Source of the DNA: Curvibacter microcysteis
GTDB taxonomy: Bacteria > Pseudomonadota > Gammaproteobacteria > Burkholderiales > Burkholderiaceae_C
Reading direction: 5' to 3'
Length of the DNA: 64,000 bases
Assembly: GCF_028649455.1 (NCBI RefSeq)
Contig: NZ_JAQSIO010000012.1
Coordinates: 18,658 to 82,657, forward strand
Part shown: positions 9,258 through 17,877 of the stretch, piece by piece
Position numbering within the stretch: position 1 is the first letter of the stretch
Layout: every line of letters begins with the position of its first letter
Notes under the pieces: generated by a model
Told to the model about the DNA's origin: nothing
The model's input: the letters and a program-made list of their open reading frames with translations, nothing else
Database searches by the model: none
Position numbers and translations under genes: made by a program

Positions 9258-9349
9258 CCCCCGCGGTGCCCGCGGGCACCGCGCAGCGCTTGCCGGGGGC
9301 GTGACCGCCCCCTTCAGCTCCCATACTTCTGCCCAAAGAGGGTTCCTGC

Positions 9350-12300
9350 ATGCCCCCATCCCCCTCCACCCCTTCAGCTTACTGGCGCATCCTGATCGGC
9401 CTGCTGGTGGTCTACGGCGCCTGGCTGCTGGCCATGTGGCCTGGCGCCCTGGGCGAAGACAGCCTGGCGATCTTGCTGGAAGTTCAAACCGCAGGCGAGT
9501 TCCAGGCCGGCAAACCGGCGTTTTGGTTTTACTTCGTCAACACCCTGTATGCGAGCACGGGCCGGGTGGAGGCGCCCATCGCCTTCCAGTTGCTGCTGAC
9601 GGCGCTGGTCTTTGCACGCGTGCTGGCCTGGTGCCGGCAACAGGGCCAGCGCTGGGTGTTCTGGGGCCTGCTGGTGCTGGTCTGCCTGGCGCCCCACATG
9701 GTGTTTCACGCTGGGCTGCTGTACACCGACGGGCCTTTCTCTGTCGCCGCGGCCGGCCTGCTGTTTGAGCTGTGGTGCGCCTGCCGCGCCGGCAGGCTCA
9801 GCCGTTCGGGCCTGGCCATGGTGGCCCTGACCCTGCCTTTTGCCGTGCTGGCACGCAGCAACGGGATTGTCTTTTTGCTCAGCCTGGTCGTGGCAGTCTG
9901 GTGTTTGCGCGGCCGCTCCCGCCAGGCCCTGGTGGCCCTGGGCCTGGCCTGCGTGGCGCTGGGTGGGGTCACGGAGTGGATGCACAAGGGCCGCTCCCAC
10001 GGGGTGATGTTCCCCCTGGCCCTGTATGAAACGATCAACTTCATGCAGCCGCGCCCGATGGGCCTGAGCCCGCTGGAGTCGCGGGTGTCGGCCGAGACCT
10101 TGAAGGTGCTGGACCGCTACGCGCCGCGCGAGCAACTGCTGGCTTTTTATGACCGCGACTACTGGGACCCCCTGGTCTACCGTGCTGGCGGCCCCGACCT
10201 GTTCCGCGTCAGCACCGAAGACCGCGCCACGCTGGTCAACGAGTTCTTCCGCTACAACCTGTGGCACAACCTGCCCGCGTTCATGAGCAGCCGGGTCAAT
10301 CTCTTTCTGGTGTCCGCCCTGGCGCAAGGGGGCATGGGTTCGCCGCTCTACAGCGAGAGCGTGCTCAAACGCATCAAGAGCCAATCCGAATACCGGCCCT
10401 TTGGGCTCGACGGCCTGAGCGCCTTCTTTGACCGCCTGTACCAGCACAGCCTGGACTGGCGCGCGCTGCTCTGGTCCCCTCTGGTGGGCATCTTGCTGGT
10501 GGGCTGGATGTGCCTCCAGGGCTGGCGGGAGCGACGCGTCCTGTGGCTGATGGTGGCGGGCCCCTATGCGCTGCAGATCGCGGCCATTTTCTTGTTTTCC
10601 ATCGCTGGCGAATACCGCTACTGGCTGCCCCTGTTTGTGTTCCCGCTGGTGGCCTGGCCCATGCTGCGTGAGGCCCAAACTGCGCGCTTGGCTCAGGCCG
10701 TTCCTGCCACGCCCCCCGTGCCTTCCCCCGTGCCCGCCCCCGTGGCACCAAGGGCGCCGGCGGCACCACCGCCCCCCCCGCCAGCCCAGGCAGGGCCAGA
10801 CCACCCCCAGGCCCCTGCCGCAGAACACTTTGCGGCCATCGACAGCCTGCGCGCCCTCGCGGCCGGGCTGGTGTTTTTCTACCACTTCTATGCACTGAGC
10901 CCCGGCCCCACGCTCGAGCTCTTCCAGTACCTGCCCGTGGTCGCCATGGGCTGGATCGGGGTGGACCTGTTCCTGCTGATCAGTGGCTTTGTGATCACCC
11001 GCTCGGGCCTGTCCCAGCAAACCCTCAGCAAGCCTTCGGCGCGGCGCCACTTCATCGTTCGGCGCCTGGCACGCATTGTTCCGCTCTACCTGCTGACCAG
11101 CGTGGTCTGGTTGGTCGGGGTCGATGCCTCGGCCCTGCAACAAGGGGCGGCCATGACGGCCTGGCAGGTGTTCAGCCACCTGACCTTCCTGCACAACTTG
11201 CTGCCCAACAGCCACGGCTCCATCAATGGCCCGACCTGGTCGATCGCCCTGGAGATGCAGTTCTATGTCCTGGTGCTGCTGACGCTGCGCTATGCGTACC
11301 GGCTGCGGGTCTGGCAACTGCTGGTGGTCCTGCTCGGCACGGCCTGGGCCTTCAAGGGCTTGGTGGCGCTGGTCCTGGCGCAGGCGCAGAACGCCGATCA
11401 ACTGAAGGTCATCTACACCGGGGAATTGCCGGGCACCTTGGATGAGTTCGGCATTGGCATCTGCCTCGCTTTGGGCTTGTACCGCCAATGGCCGCTGCTG
11501 AAGAGGCTGACCGCCCCCGGCTGGCGCAACACCCTGATGTGGCTGGCGCTTTTCGCGCTCGCGTTCCATGCCTGCGCCCAGGTCATGGCCAGCCACGCCG
11601 ACTACTGGCACCACATCGGCATGGTGGTGTTCTGGAAGACTGGCCTGGTCGCCGCTTTTGGCTGCCTCTTGCTGGCGGCCCTGTCCCTGCCCAAGCCGGC
11701 CAACACCTTGCTCAAGCCGCTGAATTACCTGGGGCAGGTCAGCTACGGCATTTACCTGTGGCACATGCCCGTGCTCAAGGTCTGGCTGCAGGCGGGGCAA
11801 CTGCAGGGCTACCCGCTGCTGGCTGCGGTGCTGCTGTGCACCCTGGTCCTGGCCATTCTGAGTTGGCACCTGATCGAACAGCCTCTGCTCAAGCGCATTC
11901 CCCAATGGGCCTGGGTCCAGCGTTGGTGCCAGGCGGGCCAGCCGGTGGCGGATGCCCCGGCCCGCAGCCCAGGCCGTGTCGACACGGCACCGGCGCCGGC
12001 GCCTGCCGCGGCCTCCAGCGGCGCTTCGGCCTGGCTGGCGGGGCGCTTCAAGCCCGGCGCCACGGGTGAAGCCACGGCCCACCCGCTGCGCTCGCCCTGG
12101 CTGGCCCTGGCCTTGGTCGTGTTCTGGGTCGGTGTGCTGCGCCAGGTGGACTTGCCGGGCATTTACATGGACGGCGTGAACCCAGACTACCTGGCCGTGC
12201 GTGTGCTGAACCCTGAGCTGAACAACCCCGCCTGGGTGCTGCCCTTCTGGGGCATCCCCTTCCTGGGCGGGCTCTACCACGGGCTGCAAAACGCCTATGT

Positions 12301-13675
12301 CGGCGTGCCGGTGTTCTGGCTGATGGGCACCACGGTCATCGCGCTGCGTGTGGCCCAGGCCCTGTTTGGCGCGGCCATCGTGGTGGGCTTGTTTGCCGTC
12401 ACCGAGCGCGCCACCCGCAGCCGCGTGCTGGCGGGCCTGGCGGCCGTGGCGCTGGCGGCCGACGTGGCCTTCCTGGCCTCGTTCCGCACCCAAAACTACA
12501 TCATCCTGGGCGGACTGGCCTGGTTCATGTTCGCCATCTGGCCGCTGAGCAACCCCGAGCGCGTGCCGCTGAGCCGGCGCACCTGGCTGCTGTCGGGCGT
12601 GGCCTCCGGTCTGGCGGTGTACGGCTACTTTGTGCTGGGCTTCTTCATGCCCGCGGTGGTGCTGGGGGTCTGGCTGGCAGCCCGCCCGGGCCGGCGCTGG
12701 TCCGCCCTGTTCACCTGGGGATTCGGCGCCGCCCTGGGCCTGCTGCCCTATGTGCTGGGCTACCTGTCGATGGCCATCGCCGTGGGCGGCTGGACCGCCA
12801 TGCTCGACCTGTTGCGCCAACTGACCACCAGCCTGGCGCCTTTCTCATCGAAGCTGAGCCTGCAGGAGACCCTGCAGCACGCCCTGTCCCTGCTCGATCT
12901 GGGCCTGGGCAACGGCGGCAATGAGCAAATGATCTTCGGCCAGCAAATCGGGGCCGGTCCCTGGGTGCAGGTCAAGCTCTGGCTGTTCCGCGCCCTGCCC
13001 CTGCTGCTGTTCGTGCTGCTCTACATGCGGGTCCGAGCCGGGCAAGCCGGCAACCGCCGTGGCAGCCTGATCCTGCTCCTGCTGCCCTTGAGCTACCTGG
13101 CCGTCAGCTGCTTGTTCGGCACCCGGCTGTGGGCCCACCACTACTCGGTGCTCACCCCCTTTCTGTACCTGATGCTGGCCTTGCTGGCCTACCACCTGGG
13201 CCGCATCTTCTGCCAAGGCTGGACTGGCCAGCCCCACAAGCGCTGGCAGCGCGCGCTCGTGCTGAGCCTGGGCTTGGGCTTGCTGGCCGGTAACCTGAGC
13301 CAGCAACAACGCTTCTTCGACACCTTGCAAATCAGCGGTGGCACCGGGCGCATGACCAATGCCTTGAACCAGCTGGCCCAGGACGCCCTGAACCAGCCCA
13401 AGGACACGCTCTACCTGCTGCCGGACTGGGGCTTCTTCATGCCCTTTGCCTACCTGACGGGCAACCGCGTGCCCTTCCGGCTGGAGACCAACCCGCAGAT
13501 GGTGCAGTCGGTGCCCAAGCACTACCCCAAGCTCAGCCTGGCCTTCTGGCAGGCCAAAGACACCGAGCGCTTCCAGGCCGAGTTGCGTGCCCTGGGCGTG
13601 CAGGACGCTCAATTGCGCACCTACTACCGGCTGGATGGCGCGCCCGCGTTCTACCTGCTGACGGGCACCCGATGA
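9350..13675 (+). CDS. Giant membrane fusion: GT-C-like module, acyltransferase 3, second GT-C-like module
   Basis: This 1441-aa polytopic protein has three parts. Residues 1-445 form a multi-helix membrane module with an acidic GALGEDSLA in the first outer loop and a GEYRYWLP motif late in the module, as in GT-C glycosyltransferases. After a Pro/Ala-rich linker (446-492) comes an acyltransferase-3 (OafA/NolL type) domain, about 493-858, with R501-x10-H512 in SLRALAAGLVFFYHF, GVDLFLLISGFV, SYGIYLWHMPV and a closing HLIEQP. A second linker (860-908) leads to another membrane module (909-1441) with MDGVNPDYL in its first outer loop. ATG 9350 follows a GAGGG Shine-Dalgarno. The stop overlaps the HAD gene start. 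Inferred job: transfer of lipid-linked sugars to a surface glycan plus acylation. Module limits are approximate and the GT-C assignment is by topology. Confidence 0.75.
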   Translation: MPPSPSTPSAYWRILIGLLVVYGAWLLAMWPGALGEDSLAILLEVQTAGEFQAGKPAFWFYFVNTLYASTGRVEAPIAFQLLLTALVFARVLAWCRQQGQRWVFWGLLVLVCLAPHMVFHAGLLYTDGPFSVAAAGLLFELWCACRAGRLSRSGLAMVALTLPFAVLARSNGIVFLLSLVVAVWCLRGRSRQALVALGLACVALGGVTEWMHKGRSHGVMFPLALYETINFMQPRPMGLSPLESRVSAETLKVLDRYAPREQLLAFYDRDYWDPLVYRAGGPDLFRVSTEDRATLVNEFFRYNLWHNLPAFMSSRVNLFLVSALAQGGMGSPLYSESVLKRIKSQSEYRPFGLDGLSAFFDRLYQHSLDWRALLWSPLVGILLVGWMCLQGWRERRVLWLMVAGPYALQIAAIFLFSIAGEYRYWLPLFVFPLVAWPMLREAQTARLAQAVPATPPVPSPVPAPVAPRAPAAPPPPPPAQAGPDHPQAPAAEHFAAIDSLRALAAGLVFFYHFYALSPGPTLELFQYLPVVAMGWIGVDLFLLISGFVITRSGLSQQTLSKPSARRHFIVRRLARIVPLYLLTSVVWLVGVDASALQQGAAMTAWQVFSHLTFLHNLLPNSHGSINGPTWSIALEMQFYVLVLLTLRYAYRLRVWQLLVVLLGTAWAFKGLVALVLAQAQNADQLKVIYTGELPGTLDEFGIGICLALGLYRQWPLLKRLTAPGWRNTLMWLALFALAFHACAQVMASHADYWHHIGMVVFWKTGLVAAFGCLLLAALSLPKPANTLLKPLNYLGQVSYGIYLWHMPVLKVWLQAGQLQGYPLLAAVLLCTLVLAILSWHLIEQPLLKRIPQWAWVQRWCQAGQPVADAPARSPGRVDTAPAPAPAAASSGASAWLAGRFKPGATGEATAHPLRSPWLALALVVFWVGVLRQVDLPGIYMDGVNPDYLAVRVLNPELNNPAWVLPFWGIPFLGGLYHGLQNAYVGVPVFWLMGTTVIALRVAQALFGAAIVVGLFAVTERATRSRVLAGLAAVALAADVAFLASFRTQNYIILGGLAWFMFAIWPLSNPERVPLSRRTWLLSGVASGLAVYGYFVLGFFMPAVVLGVWLAARPGRRWSALFTWGFGAALGLLPYVLGYLSMAIAVGGWTAMLDLLRQLTTSLAPFSSKLSLQETLQHALSLLDLGLGNGGNEQMIFGQQIGAGPWVQVKLWLFRALPLLLFVLLYMRVRAGQAGNRRGSLILLLLPLSYLAVSCLFGTRLWAHHYSVLTPFLYLMLALLAYHLGRIFCQGWTGQPHKRWQRALVLSLGLGLLAGNLSQQQRFFDTLQISGGTGRMTNALNQLAQDALNQPKDTLYLLPDWGFFMPFAYLTGNRVPFRLETNPQMVQSVPKHYPKLSLAFWQAKDTERFQAELRALGVQDAQLRTYYRLDGAPAFYLLTGTR

Positions 13676-14490
13676 GCACCGCCCGCCCCAGCTTGCAAGC
13701 CCTGTCGGCCCTGCCACAGGCGGCCCTGCGCTCGCTGCGCGGGGTGTTCACCGACATCGACGACACCCTGACCACCGACGGGGCCATCACCGCCGACGCG
13801 CTGAACGCCCTCGGCGCTCTGCGCGCCAGTGGCTTGTCGGTGATCGCCATCACCGGCCGACCCGTGGGCTGGAGCGAGCCCTTCGCCAGCCTTTGGCCGG
13901 TCGACGCCATCGTGGCTGAAAACGGTGCCGTGGCCCTGCTGACCGGCCCCGAAGGCCAGCTCAACAAGCGCTACCAAGCCGACGAATCCACCCGGGCCCA
14001 GCAGTACCATGACCTGCAGCGCGTGCTGGCCAAGGTCGAGGCCGAGGTGCCCGGCGCGCGGCGCGCCACCGACTCGGCCGGGCGCGAAACCGACATCGCC
14101 ATCGACCACAGCGAATTCACCCACTTGCCGCCCGAGGCCATCGCCCATGCGGTGCAGATCATGCGGGCCGAGGGGCTGAACGCCACGGTCAGCAGCATCC
14201 ACATCAATGGCTGGTACGGCGCGCACAACAAGCTCGAAGGCGCGCGCTGGATCGTGCGCGGGTTGTTCGATCGCGACCTGGACCTGGAGCCGGGCCACTG
14301 GCTGTATGTCGGGGACTCGACCAACGACCAACTGATGTTCGAGCACTTTGAGCTCAGCGTCGGCGTGGCCAATGTGCAGCGCTTTGTGCCGCAGTTGCAG
14401 CACCTGCCGCGCTACATCACCCGGTCCGAGCGCGGGGCCGGCTTTGCCGAAGTGGCCCAGGCCATTCTGAGCGCCCGCGCTTTGGGCTGA
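13672..14490 (+). CDS. HAD-IIB family phosphatase
   Basis: This 272-aa soluble HAD hydrolase carries motif I DIDDTLT (D28, D30), motif II in AITGRP near residue 61, a IIB-type cap in the middle and motif IV GDSTND near 214-219. Related HAD-IIB enzymes remove phosphate from sugar phosphates (trehalose-, sucrose- or mannosyl-3-phosphoglycerate phosphatases). Its ATG overlaps the stop of the giant fusion (13672-13675), so it is translationally coupled and likely serves the same pathway, for example by making a sugar precursor. The substrate cannot be told from sequence. Confidence 0.82.
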   Translation: MSTARPSLQALSALPQAALRSLRGVFTDIDDTLTTDGAITADALNALGALRASGLSVIAITGRPVGWSEPFASLWPVDAIVAENGAVALLTGPEGQLNKRYQADESTRAQQYHDLQRVLAKVEAEVPGARRATDSAGRETDIAIDHSEFTHLPPEAIAHAVQIMRAEGLNATVSSIHINGWYGAHNKLEGARWIVRGLFDRDLDLEPGHWLYVGDSTNDQLMFEHFELSVGVANVQRFVPQLQHLPRYITRSERGAGFAEVAQAILSARALG

Positions 14491-14530
14491 GGTACGCCGG
14501 GCGGGGGCCTGAGGAGCCCAGCACCCCACG

Positions 14531-14863
14531 TCAAGGCGGGCTGTCTACCTCGGTCTCCAGATGGGCATCGCAGCCACTGCCCGCCGAAATCCAACGCCGA
14601 GCCAAGCGCGACAGCAGCGGCGCCAGCCGTTGCAGCCCTGACGGCACAAAGCGCTGCGGCTCGGCCACCACGCCGCAGCGGTAGCGGCGGGCCTCGGCCT
14701 CCCATTGCAAAGCGCGGCACGCCCCGGTGCGGCGCCGTGACACCCACATGCCCAGCGGACAGGGCTCGGCCAGGCAGCACAGGCCGCAGCCATTGCAGGG
14801 CGTGCCAAAGGCCGGCAGCGGCGGCGCTTCGGCATGGATCTCGATGACGCGGCGCTCTATCAT
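14531..14863 (-). CDS. Small cysteine-rich protein, YkgJ-like metal-cluster type
   Basis: This 110-aa protein has a dense N-terminal cysteine motif CNGCGLCCLAEPC (C23, C26, C29, C30, C35) and further cysteines at CRALQ and YRCGVV. The pattern resembles the YkgJ/UPF0153 group of proposed Fe-S or zinc-binding proteins, whose function is not settled. It lies on the strand opposite to the glycan cluster, between the HAD phosphatase and the last GT-C gene, and its 5' end is about 126 bp from the start of that gene. I infer metal binding but no particular role. Confidence 0.65.
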   Translation of the reverse strand: MIERRVIEIHAEAPPLPAFGTPCNGCGLCCLAEPCPLGMWVSRRRTGACRALQWEAEARRYRCGVVAEPQRFVPSGLQRLAPLLSRLARRWISAGSGCDAHLETEVDSPP

Positions 14864-14989
14864 GGCGCCCAGCGCAAGGGGGAGGGAGACAGTTCCATGC
14901 GGCCATCATGCCAGCGCGGAACCGGCCCCCACCCTCGCGCACCTCAAGCCCCTGCCCGCCCTCCCCGCCTTCACCCCGCCACCCACCCC

Positions 14990-16771
14990 ATGACCGAATG
15001 GCTGTTTGTCCTGAAACTTCACGGTTCACTGCTCGTCTTGCTCCTCGCCCTGTGGGGCTGGGGCTGGGGCCTGTGGCGTGGGGTGTTGCGCCTGCCCCAA
15101 CCCCTGGCCGGGCTGCAGGCCGGGCTGTGCGCCAGTGCCGGCATGGGCGTCGCCGTGCTGGCCTTGCAGGTCTTGGCGGTCAGCGGTTGGCTGCGCCCTG
15201 GCCCCGTGTCAGCCCTGCTGCTGATGGGCCTGGGGCTGGCGGCGTGGAGCCTGGCGGCGGCCTGGCGCCAAGGCGGCCTGCCCCGCTGGCAACGCCCCCC
15301 CAACCTGGCCGCCAGCGCCTTGCGCTTGGGGCTTGTGTTGGCCGCCCTGTACCCGACCTGGCTGGCCCCTTTGACGGCGCCCACCGCCTTCGACGAGCTG
15401 CTCTACCACCTGCCCCATGCACGCGAATGGGCGCAGAGCGGCCAGCTCAGCGTCAACACCTGGCTGCGCTACCCCTGGTTCCCGTACAACGTCGAACTGC
15501 TGTTTGCGGCGGCCCTGCAAATGCAGGGCGAACTGATGGTGCACCTGGTCCACGCCCTGGCCGGCTGGCTGTGCACTTGGCTGGTCTACCAACTGGGCCT
15601 GCGGTATGCCAGCCCCTGGACCGCCTGCCTGGCCAGCGTGTTCTGGCTGCAACTCAGCGCCCCCTGGTTCGGCACCGCCTACATTGACCTGGCGCTGACC
15701 CTGTTTGTGCTGAGCGCCAGCGTCGCCACCCTGCTGTGGCTGGAAACCCAGGCCCGCGGCTGGCTGCTGCTGGCTTGCGCCATGCTGGGCCTGGCCGTGG
15801 GCAGCAAGTACCAGGCCCTGGGCTACCTGCCGCTGTTTGTGGCGGTCTGGGCCTGGCGCGAGCGCCGCCCCAGCCGCATCGCCCAAGGCGCCCTGGCCTT
15901 TGCACTGCCTTGCGGCTACTGGTACCTGCGCAATGCGCTGCTCACCGGTGACCCAGTCACCCCCCTGGGCGGGCCCTGGTTCGGCTTTCATGACTGGAAC
16001 GCCTGGGACTACGAAGCCCAGTTCAAAGACCTGAAGCGTGTCGCCAATTGGCCCCACCCCCTCTTGTGGCCAGCCCTGGCGGCGCTGGCCTGGCCCGCCC
16101 TGTGGCGCGCCCAGGCCGGGCGCTGGGCCCTGGGCCTGGGTGTCTATGCCACGCTGCTGTGGTGGGCCACCTCGCACTACGACCGCTACCTGATGCCCGT
16201 GTTCCCGGTGCTGGCCTTGTTGTCGGCCACCGTGCTGGTGCAGGGCCTGGCTGGCTGGGCCCAGCGCTGGCCCGGGGCCGCCCGCCCGGGCACGGCAGCG
16301 GGGTCGAGGCGCGCGGTTCGGCCCTGGGTGCTGGGCCTGCTGGGCTTGAGCGCGCTGGGTCTGATGGGGGCCAGTGCCTGGAACCGGGGTGAACGCTACC
16401 GCCCGCACATCGCTGTCCAGCCGGGGGGCCCTCCGGGCTACTTGGCCCAGCGGGTGCAGGCCTATGAGCTGCTGAGCCGGCTGCGCCAGCGCGAGGGCCT
16501 GAGGGCGTACCAGTTCGCCCTGGAGGGCAGCCTGTACTACGCCCCGCCCCACACCCGGGGCGAGATCTTCGGTCCCTGGCGCAACCACGATTACTACGGC
16601 CTGCCAGCGGCCGAACTGGCGCAGCGCTTGCACCAGCAGGGCTTCAACACCGTGCTGATGCGACGCGACGTGGCCGAGGCTTTTGGCCGCGACCCGGCCT
16701 TCAGCCGCTTTTTTGAATTGCTCGACCAGGACAAGGACGCACAAGCCTTCAGCCTGGGTCCCCCGCCCTGA
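14990..16771 (+). CDS. GT-C-like multi-spanning membrane protein (ArnT/PMT-like)
   Basis: This 593-aa integral membrane protein starts at ATG 14990 (MTEWLFVLKLHGSLL); the upstream open frame is discarded because it would be soluble, proline-rich and overlap the Cys-rich gene. The first long outer loop contains APTAFDELLYHLPHA, an acidic motif where GT-C enzymes bind the lipid-phosphate sugar donor, and many helices follow to about residue 480. A soluble C-terminal region (about 510-593) ends the protein. It probably transfers a sugar from a polyprenyl carrier to a surface acceptor; substrate and acceptor are unknown. It is convergent with the Bug-protein gene, 12 bp away, with no clear terminator. 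Confidence 0.65.
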   Translation: MTEWLFVLKLHGSLLVLLLALWGWGWGLWRGVLRLPQPLAGLQAGLCASAGMGVAVLALQVLAVSGWLRPGPVSALLLMGLGLAAWSLAAAWRQGGLPRWQRPPNLAASALRLGLVLAALYPTWLAPLTAPTAFDELLYHLPHAREWAQSGQLSVNTWLRYPWFPYNVELLFAAALQMQGELMVHLVHALAGWLCTWLVYQLGLRYASPWTACLASVFWLQLSAPWFGTAYIDLALTLFVLSASVATLLWLETQARGWLLLACAMLGLAVGSKYQALGYLPLFVAVWAWRERRPSRIAQGALAFALPCGYWYLRNALLTGDPVTPLGGPWFGFHDWNAWDYEAQFKDLKRVANWPHPLLWPALAALAWPALWRAQAGRWALGLGVYATLLWWATSHYDRYLMPVFPVLALLSATVLVQGLAGWAQRWPGAARPGTAAGSRRAVRPWVLGLLGLSALGLMGASAWNRGERYRPHIAVQPGGPPGYLAQRVQAYELLSRLRQREGLRAYQFALEGSLYYAPPHTRGEIFGPWRNHDYYGLPAAELAQRLHQQGFNTVLMRRDVAEAFGRDPAFSRFFELLDQDKDAQAFSLGPPP

Positions 16772-16783
16772 ACTGAGCCCGGC

Positions 16784-17746
16784 TCACTGGGGCTTGTTCA
16801 AGCCCAGCTTGTCGATCAAGACCTTCTCACGCGCCGAGGTGTCCTGGGCAAACTTCAGGTACTGGGCGCTGTCCATGTAGTTGGGCAGCATGTCGTAGCG
16901 GGCCAGGGCCTGCACGTAGGACGGCTCTTCCATGGCCTTCTTGAAGGCATCGTGCAGGCGCTTGACCACCTCGGCGGGCGTGCCCTTGGGGGCCGCAATG
17001 CCAAAGGGCGAGTTCTGCACCAGGTCCAGGCCCAACTCCTTGAGCGTGGGCGCATCGGGGAACTTGGCCAGGCGCTGATCGCCCCAGGTGTTGAGCACGC
17101 GCAGCTTGCCGGCTTCGACCTGCGGGGCAAAGCCAGTCGAATCGGCCGCCGCCATGACGTGGCCACCAACCACAGCCTGCATCAGGTCGGCGCTGCCCTT
17201 GTAGGGCACATGGGTCAGCTCGATGCCCAGTTTGTTGGCCACCAACTCCATGGTCAGGTGGGGGCTGGTCAAGGTGCCGGTGGAGCCGAAGGTCAGCTTG
17301 CCAGGGTTGGCCCGGGCGTAGGCGACAAAGTCGTTCCAGTTCTTGATCGGGCTGTCCGAACGCACCACCAGGCCAAAGGCATAGCCCGTGACGTTCAGCA
17401 CGTAGCTGAGGTCCTTGAGCGGGTCCCAGGTCATCTTGGTGGTGTAAGGCATGCGGAACACGCCCAGCGGAATCTGCGCCAAGGTGTAGCCGTCGGCCGG
17501 CGCGCTTTGCAGGCCTTGGGCCGGCAGGGTACCGCCGGCGCCAGGCTTGTTCTCCACGATCACGGACTGACCCAGGATCTTGGAGGCGTTCTCGGCCAGG
17601 CTGCGCATGGTGATGTCGGTGGGACCGCCCGCCGGAAAGGCAATCACCAACTTGATGGGCTTGCTCGGAAAGGCCTGGGCGCGGGCGCCCAGCGCGGTAC
17701 CGGCCAGCGAAGCGGTGGCGAGTTGGATCAGTTGTCGTCTTTGCAC
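16784..17746 (-). CDS. Bug-family (TctC-like) periplasmic solute-binding protein
   Basis: Bug proteins are periplasmic receptors, hugely expanded in Burkholderiales, that bind carboxylates and sometimes serve tripartite tricarboxylate transporters. The start is set at GTG 17746 because AGGAG lies 6 bp before it and the product opens with a signal peptide (QLIQLATASLAGTALGARAQA). Family features are FPSKPIKLVIAFPAGGPTDI, VIVENKPGAGG and GFAPQVEAGKLRVL. The 320-aa length is usual. No TctAB membrane genes are adjacent, so this is an orphan receptor; its ligand is unknown. Confidence 0.9.
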   Translation of the reverse strand: MQRRQLIQLATASLAGTALGARAQAFPSKPIKLVIAFPAGGPTDITMRSLAENASKILGQSVIVENKPGAGGTLPAQGLQSAPADGYTLAQIPLGVFRMPYTTKMTWDPLKDLSYVLNVTGYAFGLVVRSDSPIKNWNDFVAYARANPGKLTFGSTGTLTSPHLTMELVANKLGIELTHVPYKGSADLMQAVVGGHVMAAADSTGFAPQVEAGKLRVLNTWGDQRLAKFPDAPTLKELGLDLVQNSPFGIAAPKGTPAEVVKRLHDAFKKAMEEPSYVQALARYDMLPNYMDSAQYLKFAQDTSAREKVLIDKLGLNKPQ

Positions 17747-17877
17747 GGGGGGTCTCCTGGAATGCGGTGGCTCGCGCAGGCCCAAGCCTGCGGCAATGAA
17801 GCCCCCGGGTATACCGCCAGGGCAACGCCCCCCCTGTCACCTGTGCGCCAAGCCCTACAAGGGCCTGGGCTTTTGGC

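Noticed and set aside
9374..12820. Open frame of 1148 residues on the minus strand opposite the giant fusion.
   Set aside because: A mirror frame of the fusion, very rich in Gln, His and Gly without any domain; it results from strong third-position GC bias.
7882..16771. Interpretation of the glycan cluster as a prophage serotype-conversion locus.
   Set aside because: No integrase, attachment-site tRNA, phage structural gene or base-composition step was seen at its borders.
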